Assembly: GCA_027296025.1 (NCBI GenBank)
Contig: JAPUJU010000178.1
Location: 1-6,286, forward strand
Length of the DNA stretch: 6,286 nt
Direction: 5' to 3'
From: a bacterium
GTDB lineage: Bacteria > Krumholzibacteriota > Krumholzibacteriia > WVZY01
Shown: positions 1-6,090 of the stretch, in pieces
How the letters are laid out: each line of letters begins with the position of its first letter
How positions within the stretch are numbered: the stretch's first letter is position 1
Translations under genes and position numbers: made by a program
The notes under the pieces: model-generated
Told to the model about the DNA's origin: nothing
What the model saw: the letters and a program-made list of their open reading frames with translations, nothing else
The model's database searches: none

Positions 1-1706
1 GTCACTGAGCGGATGATCCGCTTCACCTCGGGCATCATGTTTGGACTGCAGCTGAAACCATCGACCTGGAGTCCGATGAGGACGACCGTCGACAGGGGAT
101 CGACCGCCATCTCGCCGCAGATCGTTGCTGGAATGTCGCGCTTATGGGCCGCATCTACCGTCATCTTCAGAAACCGGATGATGCTGGGGTGCAGATGCTG
201 GTAGAGGTGCGCAATCTTGCTGTTTCCACGATCGACGGCCATCGTGTACTGAATGAGATCATTCGTACCGATGGAAAAGAAGTCAACTTCTTTCGCAAGC
301 GCATCCGCAATGGCGACAGCGGACGGCGTCTCGATCATTACGCCGAATTTTACGTCGTCGTCGAATTTGAACCGGCCCTTTCTCAGCTCCTCTTTGACAT
401 TCTCGCAAATCCGGCGCGCCTTCGTCACTTCGTCCAGCTGCACGATAAGTGGCAGCAGAATGTTCACTTTGCCGTAGCTGCTCGCGCGGTAGATCGCCCG
501 CAGTTGCGTTTTGAAAATATCGATGCGCGTCAGCAGAAAGCGAATGCCGCGCCAGCCCATGAACGGGTTCAATTCGGGGGAGCTGTGAATGTAGTCGGCA
601 ATCTTATCGCCGCCGATGTCCAGAACGCGGATCGTCACCGGCTTGCCGTTCATTTTCTGAACGACGGCCCGGTAAACGCGAAACTGCTCATCCTCGCTCG
701 GCAGTTTTTCTTGTGCGATGAAAAAATACTCGGTTCGAAAAAGTCCGATCCCCTCGGCGCCGTAGTTTGACGCGGACTTGACTTCCTCGGGTAAATCGAT
801 ATTGGCCACGAGTTCGAACTTACGACCGTCGAGCGTGTCGGCCGGATACCCGGTCAGCGTGAGCAGTTGTTTCTCGAGTTTCTTGAACCGCCGGATTTCC
901 TTGCGGTACATCGTCAGCGTCGCGCGGCTCGGGTTCACTACGACGGTTCCCAAGTTGCCATCCAGGATCAGCTTGTCACCCGTCTCGATCTCTTGCGATG
1001 CAGATTCGAGCGCGACGACCGCTGCCACTCCCTGGGAGCGCGCGAGGATCGCTGTATGCGATGTACGTCCACCGGAATCGGTCGCGTAACCAAGTATGAC
1101 TTTCCGGTTCAGTTGGGCGGTTTCACTCGGAGCCAGTTCGTGAGCGACGATGATCGACGGTTCCGGCGGACTCGCAACGGTCCGACTTCGCTTCCCGAGC
1201 AGGTGTCGTACGACGCGCCGTCGCACGTCGACAATGTCGGTCGAGCGGTCCGCCAGGTACTCGTCCTTGATCGCCCGCAGACTCGTGACGACCTTGGTGA
1301 GTACGGACTGAAACGCCCACGCGGCATTCCGCCTCTCATCTCGGATGAACGCTTCAGTTTCCTCGATCACCGTGACGTCCGCGAGGATCAGGAGGTGCGA
1401 CTCGAAGATCTTGGCGTGATCGTCACCGATCTGGGCAGCGAGGCTCTCCTTGATCTTCCTGAGTTCTGCTTTCGTTTTCTCCAGCGCTTCGCGGAAGCGG
1501 GCGATCTCATTTTCGGTGTCCTGCGCCCGGATCGTCTCCTCCGGCGCGCTCAGCTTCTCGTGATCGAGAACGAACGCGGTACCAATCACGATTCCCGGCG
1601 CGGCGGAAATTCCCTCGCGCGTGAACTCTTCCTTCGTGTCGGAATCCGAGACAGGCGGCACCGCCGAAGGGGCATTCGCCGATTCTGGAACTTTTCCGGT
1701 TTCCAT
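1..1706 (-). CDS. ptsI: PTS Enzyme I (phosphoenolpyruvate-protein phosphotransferase), 3' end cut by window edge
   Basis: Enzyme I takes phosphate from PEP and passes it to HPr, the first step of the cytoplasmic PTS relay. My translation gives 568 residues before the window edge. The N-terminal domain begins near residue 30 (EGISAAPGIVIG). The phospho-histidine is His217 in GGRTSHTAILAR. The PEP-binding barrel shows GLFRTE (321-326), VLDIGGDK (361-368), MIETPSA (457-463), GTNDLIQYT (480-488), DRGN (492-495) and Cys530 in ICGEMA. His217 and Cys530 are both offset by 28 from E. coli His189 and Cys502, so the core has no net insertion or deletion between them. About 35 C-terminal residues are probably missing off the edge. 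The ATG at 1706 lies 7 nt after the ptsH stop, which supports it, but it adds a 28-residue Ala/Pro/Ser/acidic extension. A GTG at residue 16 is an alternative start. The Shine-Dalgarno is weak. Identity is certain. Confidence 0.97.
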   Translation of the reverse strand, partial: METGKVPESANAPSAVPPVSDSDTKEEFTREGISAAPGIVIGTAFVLDHEKLSAPEETIRAQDTENEIARFREALEKTKAELRKIKESLAAQIGDDHAKIFESHLLILADVTVIEETEAFIRDERRNAAWAFQSVLTKVVTSLRAIKDEYLADRSTDIVDVRRRVVRHLLGKRSRTVASPPEPSIIVAHELAPSETAQLNRKVILGYATDSGGRTSHTAILARSQGVAAVVALESASQEIETGDKLILDGNLGTVVVNPSRATLTMYRKEIRRFKKLEKQLLTLTGYPADTLDGRKFELVANIDLPEEVKSASNYGAEGIGLFRTEYFFIAQEKLPSEDEQFRVYRAVVQKMNGKPVTIRVLDIGGDKIADYIHSSPELNPFMGWRGIRFLLTRIDIFKTQLRAIYRASSYGKVNILLPLIVQLDEVTKARRICENVKEELRKGRFKFDDDVKFGVMIETPSAVAIADALAKEVDFFSIGTNDLIQYTMAVDRGNSKIAHLYQHLHPSIIRFLKMTVDAAHKRDIPATICGEMAVDPLSTVVLIGLQVDGFSCSPNMMPEVKRIIRSV

Positions 1707-1713
1707 CTCGCGG

Positions 1714-1980
1714 CTACTCTTCGTAGAAATTGTTTGCGATGAGCTGTTGCAATGCGGCGGTGGCTTCCTGCTCGTCTTTTCCTTCGACCTCGATCGATAT
1801 CGTCACACCGCGCCCGATGGCGAGACTCGCCAGCCCAAGGATGCTCTTTCCGTTCGCGCGCTTGTCGTTCTTGATCACAGTGACTTCGCTCGCAAACCGG
1901 GTCGCGATTTTCACAAACTCACCGGCAGCCCGCAAATGCATACCGATTTTGTTGTTTACCTGTGTTTTGAACTCGATCAT
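1714..1980 (-). CDS. ptsH: HPr, phosphocarrier protein of the PTS
   Basis: HPr is the small cytoplasmic carrier that receives phosphate from Enzyme I and gives it to EIIA. The 88-residue product matches the usual family length. Starting at ATG 1980 puts the active-site histidine at exactly position 15 (IGMHLRAAGEF) and the regulatory serine at position 46 (NGKSILGLAS). Both are the canonical numbers, which favours this start over the upstream GTG at 2016. Arg17 is kept. The usual Ala16 and Pro18 of the LHARPA loop are Leu and Ala here. Ser46 in the KSI-LGL context is the site used by HprK, which is encoded upstream in the same unit, so kinase control of HPr is likely (inference). The gene starts 36 nt after the EIID stop and ends 7 nt before ptsI. 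Only a weak GGGA-like ribosome site is visible. Confidence 0.96.
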   Translation of the reverse strand: MIEFKTQVNNKIGMHLRAAGEFVKIATRFASEVTVIKNDKRANGKSILGLASLAIGRGVTISIEVEGKDEQEATAALQQLIANNFYEE

Positions 1981-2016
1981 CGTACATCCCGTATCGTGTC
2001 CTGCGCGTTGAGGCAC

Positions 2017-2772
2017 TCACCATCGGCCAACCAGTAGTGAAAGCAGGACGGAAATTGGAAAAAGGATTATGGCTAACCAGGAAGCCGGGACATTTCTTCT
2101 CAACGCAAACAGGGTGGTTCCCAAAAGAACAGCTCCCATAACCAGTACCCAGGGGCCGGTTTGAGGAACCCGGTCAAAGACGACGCCGACAAAGATTCCG
2201 GCAACCGCCGCACCGATACCGTGGACAACTCCAAGAAGCCGTTGAAAGACGGGACCCGTAAAGAAATCGACGAGTTCCCATCCCTTTGCGTAGCCGAAGT
2301 AGATACCCCAGAGGCGACAGGAGATTATCGTAAGATTATACAGTAAGAAGACTGCCAATAACCCTATGGGAAACTTATATATAGCAAAGATACAGGCGCA
2401 AGTCAATGCCAGAGGTTTTGCGCTTCCGATGAACAACATGTCGCCGGCCGCTGCAAGGGGACCTGCGAGAGACTTTTTGAAATACTGTATATCATTGTCA
2501 GACACAGGCTTACCAGCCAGACGTTCCACTTCGAGCCGCAGCAGACCGCCGACGATCACAGGTACGAAGTTCGGATTGCAGTTGAAGAAATCCAGGTGTC
2601 TCGATTGCAATGACTTAACCCTTCCCGCGTCGATCTTTCCCGCGACGGGCGCCAGCGCGTTCGCGAGGGCGAGGTTCTGCATCCCGCGCCGGTTCAGTAG
2701 CCCCTGCATGAAGAGCAGGCGCAGGAAGACGCGGAACAGGTCGAATCGTGTCAGTGTGTTCAGGTTATCCAT
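2017..2772 (-). CDS. PTS mannose-family EIID component, short and divergent
   Basis: EIID is one of the two membrane subunits of a mannose-type PTS permease and works with EIIC. The 251-residue product has the family layout: an N-terminal helix region with VFLRLLFMQGLLNRRGMQ (15-32), HLDFFNCNPNF (59-69; compare HLEFFNTQP in E. coli ManZ), GPLAAAGDMLF (104-114; compare GPLAGVGDPIF), GIYFGYAKG (156-164; compare GVAYGYSKG), then hydrophobic C-terminal segments. It is about 30 residues shorter than ManZ, mainly in the hydrophilic stretch before the last membrane helices. The altered GD motif suggests changed or lost specificity (inference). ATG 2772 overlaps the end of the EIIC gene by 13 nt and has no Shine-Dalgarno, so translation is probably coupled. 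The frame is open further upstream, but that part lies inside EIIC and lacks family similarity. Family assignment is firm; the sugar is unknown. Confidence 0.92.
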   Translation of the reverse strand: MDNLNTLTRFDLFRVFLRLLFMQGLLNRRGMQNLALANALAPVAGKIDAGRVKSLQSRHLDFFNCNPNFVPVIVGGLLRLEVERLAGKPVSDNDIQYFKKSLAGPLAAAGDMLFIGSAKPLALTCACIFAIYKFPIGLLAVFLLYNLTIISCRLWGIYFGYAKGWELVDFFTGPVFQRLLGVVHGIGAAVAGIFVGVVFDRVPQTGPWVLVMGAVLLGTTLFALRRNVPASWLAIILFPISVLLSLLVGRW

Positions 2773-3440
2773 AGAACGAGAACGGTCAGAACCGTGAACA
2801 TCACAAGCACGCGCTTGAGGCTGTGCTGCCAGTAGAGGTGAATCAACGACGCGGCACCAATGATCGGAAGCAGGCGCAGCCAGCCCTGAGAACCTACCAG
2901 CGAAACGGCTCCCGTGAGCCACTCGGTAACATTCAAACTCAGTGATAGAAACGTGAACACAAGGAGACCTTCGACCAGGAAGATGTACACCAGCGATGCG
3001 AGCTGCAGGCCGAGTAGTCCGGATGCGATTCGACTGGAGTTGCGGAGATCGACACGGCCCAAAACGACGTTCTGGAACCGGTTGAACGGTGAAAGCAAGC
3101 GGCCTGTGACCTCGCCAACGATCAACCCAACGAGAATACCGACCGCAGTGATCAACAAGATGCGCGGGTCGGCAGTCAAACGAAGGAGAAGCCCCGCGGT
3201 CCCCGCTCCTACCACCGCCCCGGCAACCTGATCCGGTCTGCGCTGACCGCGCATGGGCAGAATCGATAACCAGATGATCTCGAGGACAAGCCCTACCGCA
3301 ACGCCGACCTGGAACTCGCCGACAACAAGCCCGACGAGAGAGCCGGCAAAAACAGGCTGGGCAAGCAGACTCTGCCAGCCAGCCCGATCGTCAATCGCGA
3401 GCAACCCCGCGATCAGGCTGAGTTCGACGATGAAGCTCAT
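2760..3440 (-). CDS. PTS mannose-family EIIC component (membrane subunit)
   Basis: EIIC forms the sugar channel in the inner membrane together with EIID. The 226-residue product is very hydrophobic, with several membrane segments (roughly 30-61, 72-88, 93-112, 138-168, 175-200 and 209-225). Family-like features are an early (A)IDD segment (16-18), the VGLVLEIIWLS stretch with Glu54 (compare GGTLEMIALG in E. coli ManY), and a following RRPD at 67-70 that matches the conserved PD turn. It is shorter than ManY and lacks its long C-terminal tail. I chose ATG 3440, which starts MSFIVELS at the first hydrophobic helix. A TTG at 3470 would add ten residues and overlap the EIIB stop (3463-3465). Neither has a good ribosome site, so the start is uncertain. 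Identity rests on composition, these motifs and its place between EIIB and EIID. Confidence 0.88.
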   Translation of the reverse strand: MSFIVELSLIAGLLAIDDRAGWQSLLAQPVFAGSLVGLVVGEFQVGVAVGLVLEIIWLSILPMRGQRRPDQVAGAVVGAGTAGLLLRLTADPRILLITAVGILVGLIVGEVTGRLLSPFNRFQNVVLGRVDLRNSSRIASGLLGLQLASLVYIFLVEGLLVFTFLSLSLNVTEWLTGAVSLVGSQGWLRLLPIIGAASLIHLYWQHSLKRVLVMFTVLTVLVLWIT

Positions 3441-3462
3441 TTCCAGGCCGCGCAGTGGCGGA

Positions 3463-3939
3463 TCAAACAACCATCGAATTGATCACCTTGGCCGCGTTGC
3501 CGGGGATGTCCTGCGCGAGCAAAGTGATTCCCTTCTTGACGAATTCGCTGAGAAACATCCGGTCCTCTTCGGTCAGGAAAACGTAAGGAAGCAGCTCCTC
3601 AGCACCCTCACGGTAGTGCAAACCACCGACGTTGATTGTCTCCAACTGCACGCCTTTGTCGATGATCGCGCTGATGTCCCGGACGCTCTCAAAAAGAACG
3701 ATCACAGATTCACTCTGATAGAGATTGTTGAGTAACTCAAGCGTCGTTTCGTCCAGGGTCAAAAAGGAAACCTTGATGTCTGAGGGCACACCGAGCGAAT
3801 AGATTTTCCGCTCGCGGGGATTCGAAGCGATACGATCGTTCGCCACGATAATTCGATCGGGCTCGATCATTCGTGCCCATCCGAGCACAACCTGGCCGTG
3901 GATTAAGCGATCATCGATTCTTACCAGGCTGAGTGGCAT
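3463..3939 (-). CDS. PTS mannose-family EIIB component (cytoplasmic phosphocarrier)
   Basis: EIIB of this family receives phosphate on a histidine from EIIA and passes it to the sugar bound by EIIC/EIID. The 158-residue product opens with LVRIDDRLIHGQVVLGW, the family signature, in which His14 is the phosphorylation site. Further family-like parts are the IIVANDRIA segment (30-38), NVGGLHYREG (103-112), FLTEEDRMFL (121-130) and a GITLLAQDIP ending (137-146). Length is normal for a single-domain EIIB; in E. coli the A and B domains are fused in ManX, but here they are separate. The ATG at 3939 shares its first base with the EIIA stop (TGATG), a sign of coupled translation, and no Shine-Dalgarno is seen. 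The frame could start three bases earlier at a TTG, which is less likely. Sugar specificity cannot be read from the sequence. Confidence 0.96.
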   Translation of the reverse strand: MPLSLVRIDDRLIHGQVVLGWARMIEPDRIIVANDRIASNPRERKIYSLGVPSDIKVSFLTLDETTLELLNNLYQSESVIVLFESVRDISAIIDKGVQLETINVGGLHYREGAEELLPYVFLTEEDRMFLSEFVKKGITLLAQDIPGNAAKVINSMVV

Positions 3940-4331
3940 CAAATTTTGCTCGGGTCCAGTATTTGCAGGCTCTCCTGGCTTCGCTCCAGAACAGCGTCCG
4001 GAAGTTCTTCGAAGGATACCTTGTCACGTTTGTTGAGGAAGGCCAGAATCATGGGGAGGTTTACCCCGCTCAAAATCGAAAGTCCGCCGTCAGTTCGTTC
4101 GACCGACAGGGTCGCGAAGCTGCAACTCCCACCGACGAAATCGATGAAAACCATGCATGGAATCCCATCGAGAGACTCGATGACCGATTCGATCTCCGCG
4201 CAGACCGCCTTCGGAGTTTTCCCTTCGTTTGAAACCGCTACGCAGTGGGCCACGTCTCCGATGATCAAACCCGCAGTCCTCAGCAATTCGTCGCCGAGAC
4301 TACCGTGTGTAACAACGATGCCTGCAACCAT
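3939..4331 (-). CDS. PTS mannose-family EIIA component
   Basis: EIIA accepts phosphate from HPr and hands it to EIIB in the cytoplasm. The 130-residue product has the family start MVAGIVVTHGSLGDELL, where His9 is the expected phospho-histidine (His10 in E. coli ManX). It continues with a family-like core at 60-70, MVFIDFVGGSC, matching the D-x-x-GGSP loop next to the active site, and with LSGVNLPMILAFLNKR (87-102). The proline normally after GGS is Cys70 here, a small deviation. Length fits a stand-alone EIIA domain. The gene begins 17 nt after hprK and has the best internal ribosome site of the unit (GGAAGG, 5 nt before the ATG). In related loci a lone EIIA next to hprK has been viewed as regulatory, but here EIIB, EIIC and EIID follow at once, so a full permease is the simpler reading. 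Confidence 0.95.
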   Translation of the reverse strand: MVAGIVVTHGSLGDELLRTAGLIIGDVAHCVAVSNEGKTPKAVCAEIESVIESLDGIPCMVFIDFVGGSCSFATLSVERTDGGLSILSGVNLPMILAFLNKRDKVSFEELPDAVLERSQESLQILDPSKI

Positions 4332-4336
4332 GCTGC

Positions 4337-4342
4337 CCTTCC
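4337..4342 (-). promoter_or_regulatory. Ribosome binding site of the EIIA gene
   Basis: On the minus strand GGAAGG lies 5 nt before the ATG at 4331, between the hprK stop and EIIA. It fixes the EIIA start and is clearly stronger than the sites of the other PTS genes, which suggests that EIIA is translated independently while EIIB, EIIC and EIID depend on coupling. Confidence 0.7.
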
Positions 4343-4348
4343 GACCGT

Positions 4349-5323
4349 TTACTCGGTGTCATACCTGAGGTAGTGTTTCGTCCTCTCCCGGCTTTCCATC
4401 TGATCGATAACCATGTGATTGAACCGCTCGGCGGCGTTGATTCCGTAGACTTTCAGCATCTGGTTCATCGCAATTACTTCAGAGATCACGGTGATATTCT
4501 TGCCAGGAAACAGCGGTACTGTCACGTGCGGAATGTCGACGTCCAGAACTTGCGTAAACCCCTCCTCCAGTCCCTGCCGCTCCCAGTCCTTCTTGGCGTT
4601 CCACTGCTTGAGATTCACAACGACCTCGAGCCGCTTCTGGACGCGAACGGCCCGGATCCCGAAAAGATCCTGCACATTGATAATACCAATTCCCCGAATC
4701 TCCATGAAGTGCTGGAGATGCTCATGGCCCCGTCCGATGAGCACGTCCTCGGCGATCCGCGTGACGTGAACGGTATCGTCAGCAACCAGCCGGTGGCCGC
4801 GTTCGATGAGATCGAGCGCAATTTCACTTTTGCCCATACCGCTTTGTCCGGTAAAGAGCAAACCGACCCCATAAACGTCGAGAAAGGTCCCGTGCATCGT
4901 CTCGGTCGGTGCGAACACGTCGCCGAGATGCTTCGTAACTTCCTGGATGAAGGGCGTCGTCAACATCGTTGTCCGGAAGAGCGGCACACCACGTGCTATC
5001 GAGATTTCCACCAGTGCGGCGGGAATCTCGAGCTTTCGCGTAACGATGATACACACGAGCGGCACCGAGAGAATGTTCTCGATGGCCCCCCGCTGCTCGT
5101 CCCCGTCTCCCGTATTCAGGTAGAGAATCTCTGTCTCACCGAGCACCTGAATGCGCTCGTTGAGAAAGTTCTGCATGAATCCGGTCAACGCGAGGCCCGG
5201 CCGGTGAATATCCGGGACGCTGATAGGAAGTGGGCTATCCAGAATATCGTTGACCGACTCCATCTGGAACCCCTTTTCGTTCTCCTCGAAGAACGCACGA
5301 ACTGAAAGAACTTTTTTCTCCAT
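4349..5323 (-). CDS. hprK: HPr kinase/phosphorylase (HprK)
   Basis: HprK phosphorylates HPr on Ser46 and also reverses the reaction, linking PTS activity to the energy state. The 324-residue product has normal length. The N-terminal domain shows the family stretch HRPGLALTGF (40-49) and ERIQVLGETE (56-65). The kinase domain has MHGTFLDVYGVGLLFTG with His144, the P-loop GQSGMGKS (159-166), RGHRLVADD (175-183) with the catalytic Asp pair, the HprK signature EIRGIGIINVQDLFG (208-222), and the C-terminal PGKNITVISEVIAMN (273-287). All catalytic parts look intact. The ATG follows the hpf stop by a single base, so translation is probably coupled. Its target serine is present in the HPr encoded four genes downstream. 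RapZ, which often follows hprK in proteobacteria, is absent, and EIIA comes next instead. In Gram-negatives HprK is usually thought to tune PTS flux rather than act through CcpA (family knowledge). Confidence 0.98.
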   Translation of the reverse strand: MEKKVLSVRAFFEENEKGFQMESVNDILDSPLPISVPDIHRPGLALTGFMQNFLNERIQVLGETEILYLNTGDGDEQRGAIENILSVPLVCIIVTRKLEIPAALVEISIARGVPLFRTTMLTTPFIQEVTKHLGDVFAPTETMHGTFLDVYGVGLLFTGQSGMGKSEIALDLIERGHRLVADDTVHVTRIAEDVLIGRGHEHLQHFMEIRGIGIINVQDLFGIRAVRVQKRLEVVVNLKQWNAKKDWERQGLEEGFTQVLDVDIPHVTVPLFPGKNITVISEVIAMNQMLKVYGINAAERFNHMVIDQMESRERTKHYLRYDTE

Positions 5324-5324
5324 A

Positions 5325-5852
5325 TCAGCTCGCTTCGATCAACCCCAAGCTACCATCCTCGCGCCTGAAGATCACGTTCAGACGCTGTGTTGACTTGTTA
5401 GCGAAAATACTGAAGTCCTTGCCGTTGGCTTTGAGTTTCTCCGCCGCCTCGGCAAGAGAGAGCTGCGGAAACTCGATCAAATCCGCCGGAACGATCTCGC
5501 CGGTGACTTCTCCCTCCGTGTCTTCCGGAGGGAGATCAATTTCCATCGTCGAGAGTTTCGGCGTTTTCTTGCCGTAGAGCTTGCCCTTGTGCTTGAGGAT
5601 CTGACGCTCAAGTTTCTCGACTACGCGATCCAGCGACGTGTACATGTCCTCGGACTCGTCTTTAGCATTGATGTCTTTACCGTTCATGTGAATTGTGACT
5701 TCGACAAAATGCCGGTACTTCTCAAGGGCGAAAATCACGTGCGCGTTAACGATCTGGTCAAAAAAGTTCGAAAGGTGTTCAATCTTCGATTCGGCGTATT
5801 GTTTCAGATCAGCTGACAGCTCGTAATGCCTGGAAGTAATGGAAATATTCAT
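5325..5852 (-). CDS. hpf: Ribosome hibernation promoting factor, long form
   Basis: HPF binds the decoding region of idle 30S subunits; long-form proteins also pair two 70S ribosomes into 100S dimers through a C-terminal domain. The 175-residue product starts MNISITSRHYELSADLKQYAESKI, the typical first strand and helix, followed by a family-like core up to about residue 95 (EVTIHMNGKDINAKDESEDMY at 51-71 and the LDRVVEKLERQILKHKGK helix). An acidic linker (about 103-120) leads to a C-terminal domain (about 123-175) ending IFRREDGSLGLIEAS, which matches the YRRKDGNYGLIEP end of long HPF. The usual KxFxLKPM entry to this domain is replaced by IEFPQLSL, so it is somewhat divergent. The start at ATG 5852 has a very good Shine-Dalgarno. 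It lies downstream of rpoN and one base before hprK, a common order in Gram-negative bacteria. Confidence 0.96.
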   Translation of the reverse strand: MNISITSRHYELSADLKQYAESKIEHLSNFFDQIVNAHVIFALEKYRHFVEVTIHMNGKDINAKDESEDMYTSLDRVVEKLERQILKHKGKLYGKKTPKLSTMEIDLPPEDTEGEVTGEIVPADLIEFPQLSLAEAAEKLKANGKDFSIFANKSTQRLNVIFRREDGSLGLIEAS

Positions 5853-5855
5853 CGC

Positions 5856-5865
5856 TCACCTCTCT
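5856..5865 (-). promoter_or_regulatory. Strong ribosome binding site of hpf
   Basis: On the minus strand AGAGAGGTGA matches the anti-Shine-Dalgarno complement AAGGAGGTGA at 8 of 10 positions and ends 3 nt before the hpf ATG. It is the strongest ribosome site in the window and fits hpf being the first gene of the downstream unit. Confidence 0.75.
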
Positions 5866-5875
5866 GTAAACAACA

Positions 5876-5907
5876 ACCCTCACTGTCGTGGAAGAGGCCA
5901 CCCTCAC
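5876..5907 (-). repeat. Two direct copies of GTGAGGGT in the hpf leader
   Basis: The octamer ACCCTCAC (plus strand) occurs at 5876-5883 and again at 5900-5907, with starts 24 bp apart; on the coding strand it reads GTGAGGGT. Between them lies a short inverted repeat, GTGG/CCAC at 5888-5901. The pair could be a regulator site or chance; nothing else in the window identifies a binding protein. Confidence 0.35.
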
Positions 5908-5920
5908 ACAACCGGGCACG

Positions 5921-5940
5921 TTCGGCAGCTGATGGCCGAA
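5921..5940 (-). promoter_or_regulatory. Inverted repeat (hairpin) in the hpf leader
   Basis: TTCGGC and GCCGAA form a perfect 6-bp stem around an 8-nt loop. It is not followed by a T run, so it does not look like an intrinsic terminator. It sits just downstream of a TATATT box (5944-5949) and may be an operator or an RNA structure in the leader. It could also be a chance repeat. Confidence 0.35.
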
Positions 5941-5943
5941 ATA

Positions 5944-5949
5944 AATATA
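5944..5949 (-). promoter_or_regulatory. Possible -10 box upstream of hpf (TATATT)
   Basis: TATATT on the minus strand lies in the most AT-rich part of the intergenic region, about 95 nt before the hpf ATG. The hexamer 17 nt further upstream is CCAACA, which shares only the last three bases with the TTGACA consensus. This is a weak promoter candidate. Confidence 0.3.
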
Positions 5950-6064
5950 GAAAGTCTTTGGAGCCTTGTTGGAAAGAATTCTGGGAGCTATTGGCGATGT
6001 GCTTGACCACTTTGCCGTCTCGGAGTCGAGCCCGCAAAATTCGCGGAGGTACTTGTCTAGTAAC

Positions 6065-6070
6065 AGTATA
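6065..6070 (-). promoter_or_regulatory. Possible -10 box just after rpoN (TATACT)
   Basis: TATACT on the minus strand matches the sigma-70 consensus TATAAT at 5 of 6 positions and lies about 20 nt after the rpoN stop. No good -35 hexamer is seen at the right distance. If used, it would give hpf a leader of about 200 nt. hpf may instead be reached by transcription through rpoN, since no terminator is visible between them. Confidence 0.25.
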
Positions 6071-6090
6071 GCGAACCGGTACGAGCGAAA

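Noticed and set aside
867..1742. Plus-strand open frame of 291 codons
   Set aside because: It lies antisense to ptsI, whose motifs and length are fully conserved; its Arg/Asp-rich translation has no recognisable family and is a codon-bias shadow.
1981..2016. N-terminally longer HPr starting at GTG 2016
   Set aside because: It would move the active histidine to position 27 and the serine to 58; the ATG at 1980 gives the canonical 15 and 46 and the normal 88-residue length.
2773..2922. N-terminally longer EIID starting at GTG 2922
   Set aside because: The extra 50 residues lie entirely inside the EIIC gene, are not hydrophobic or EIID-like, and the family start fits ATG 2772.
4373..5305. Plus-strand open frame of 310 codons
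   Set aside because: It is antisense to nearly all of hprK, with no ribosome site or recognisable domain; hprK explains the conservation of this stretch.
5849..6037. Minus-strand 62-codon open frame in the hpf leader
   Set aside because: It begins at a TTG without a ribosome site, overlaps the hpf start and its Shine-Dalgarno, and its translation looks random.
6032..6046. Possible terminator hairpin after rpoN (CCGC/GCGG around an AT loop)
   Set aside because: The stem is only 4 bp and no T run follows, so it cannot be supported as an intrinsic terminator.
5853..6090. Sigma-54 (-24/-12) promoter in the hpf leader, expected because rpoN is next door
   Set aside because: GG and GC pairs occur, for example in TGGTCAAGCACATCGCC, but the spacing is 11 rather than 10 and the flanking bases do not match TGGCAC/TTGC.
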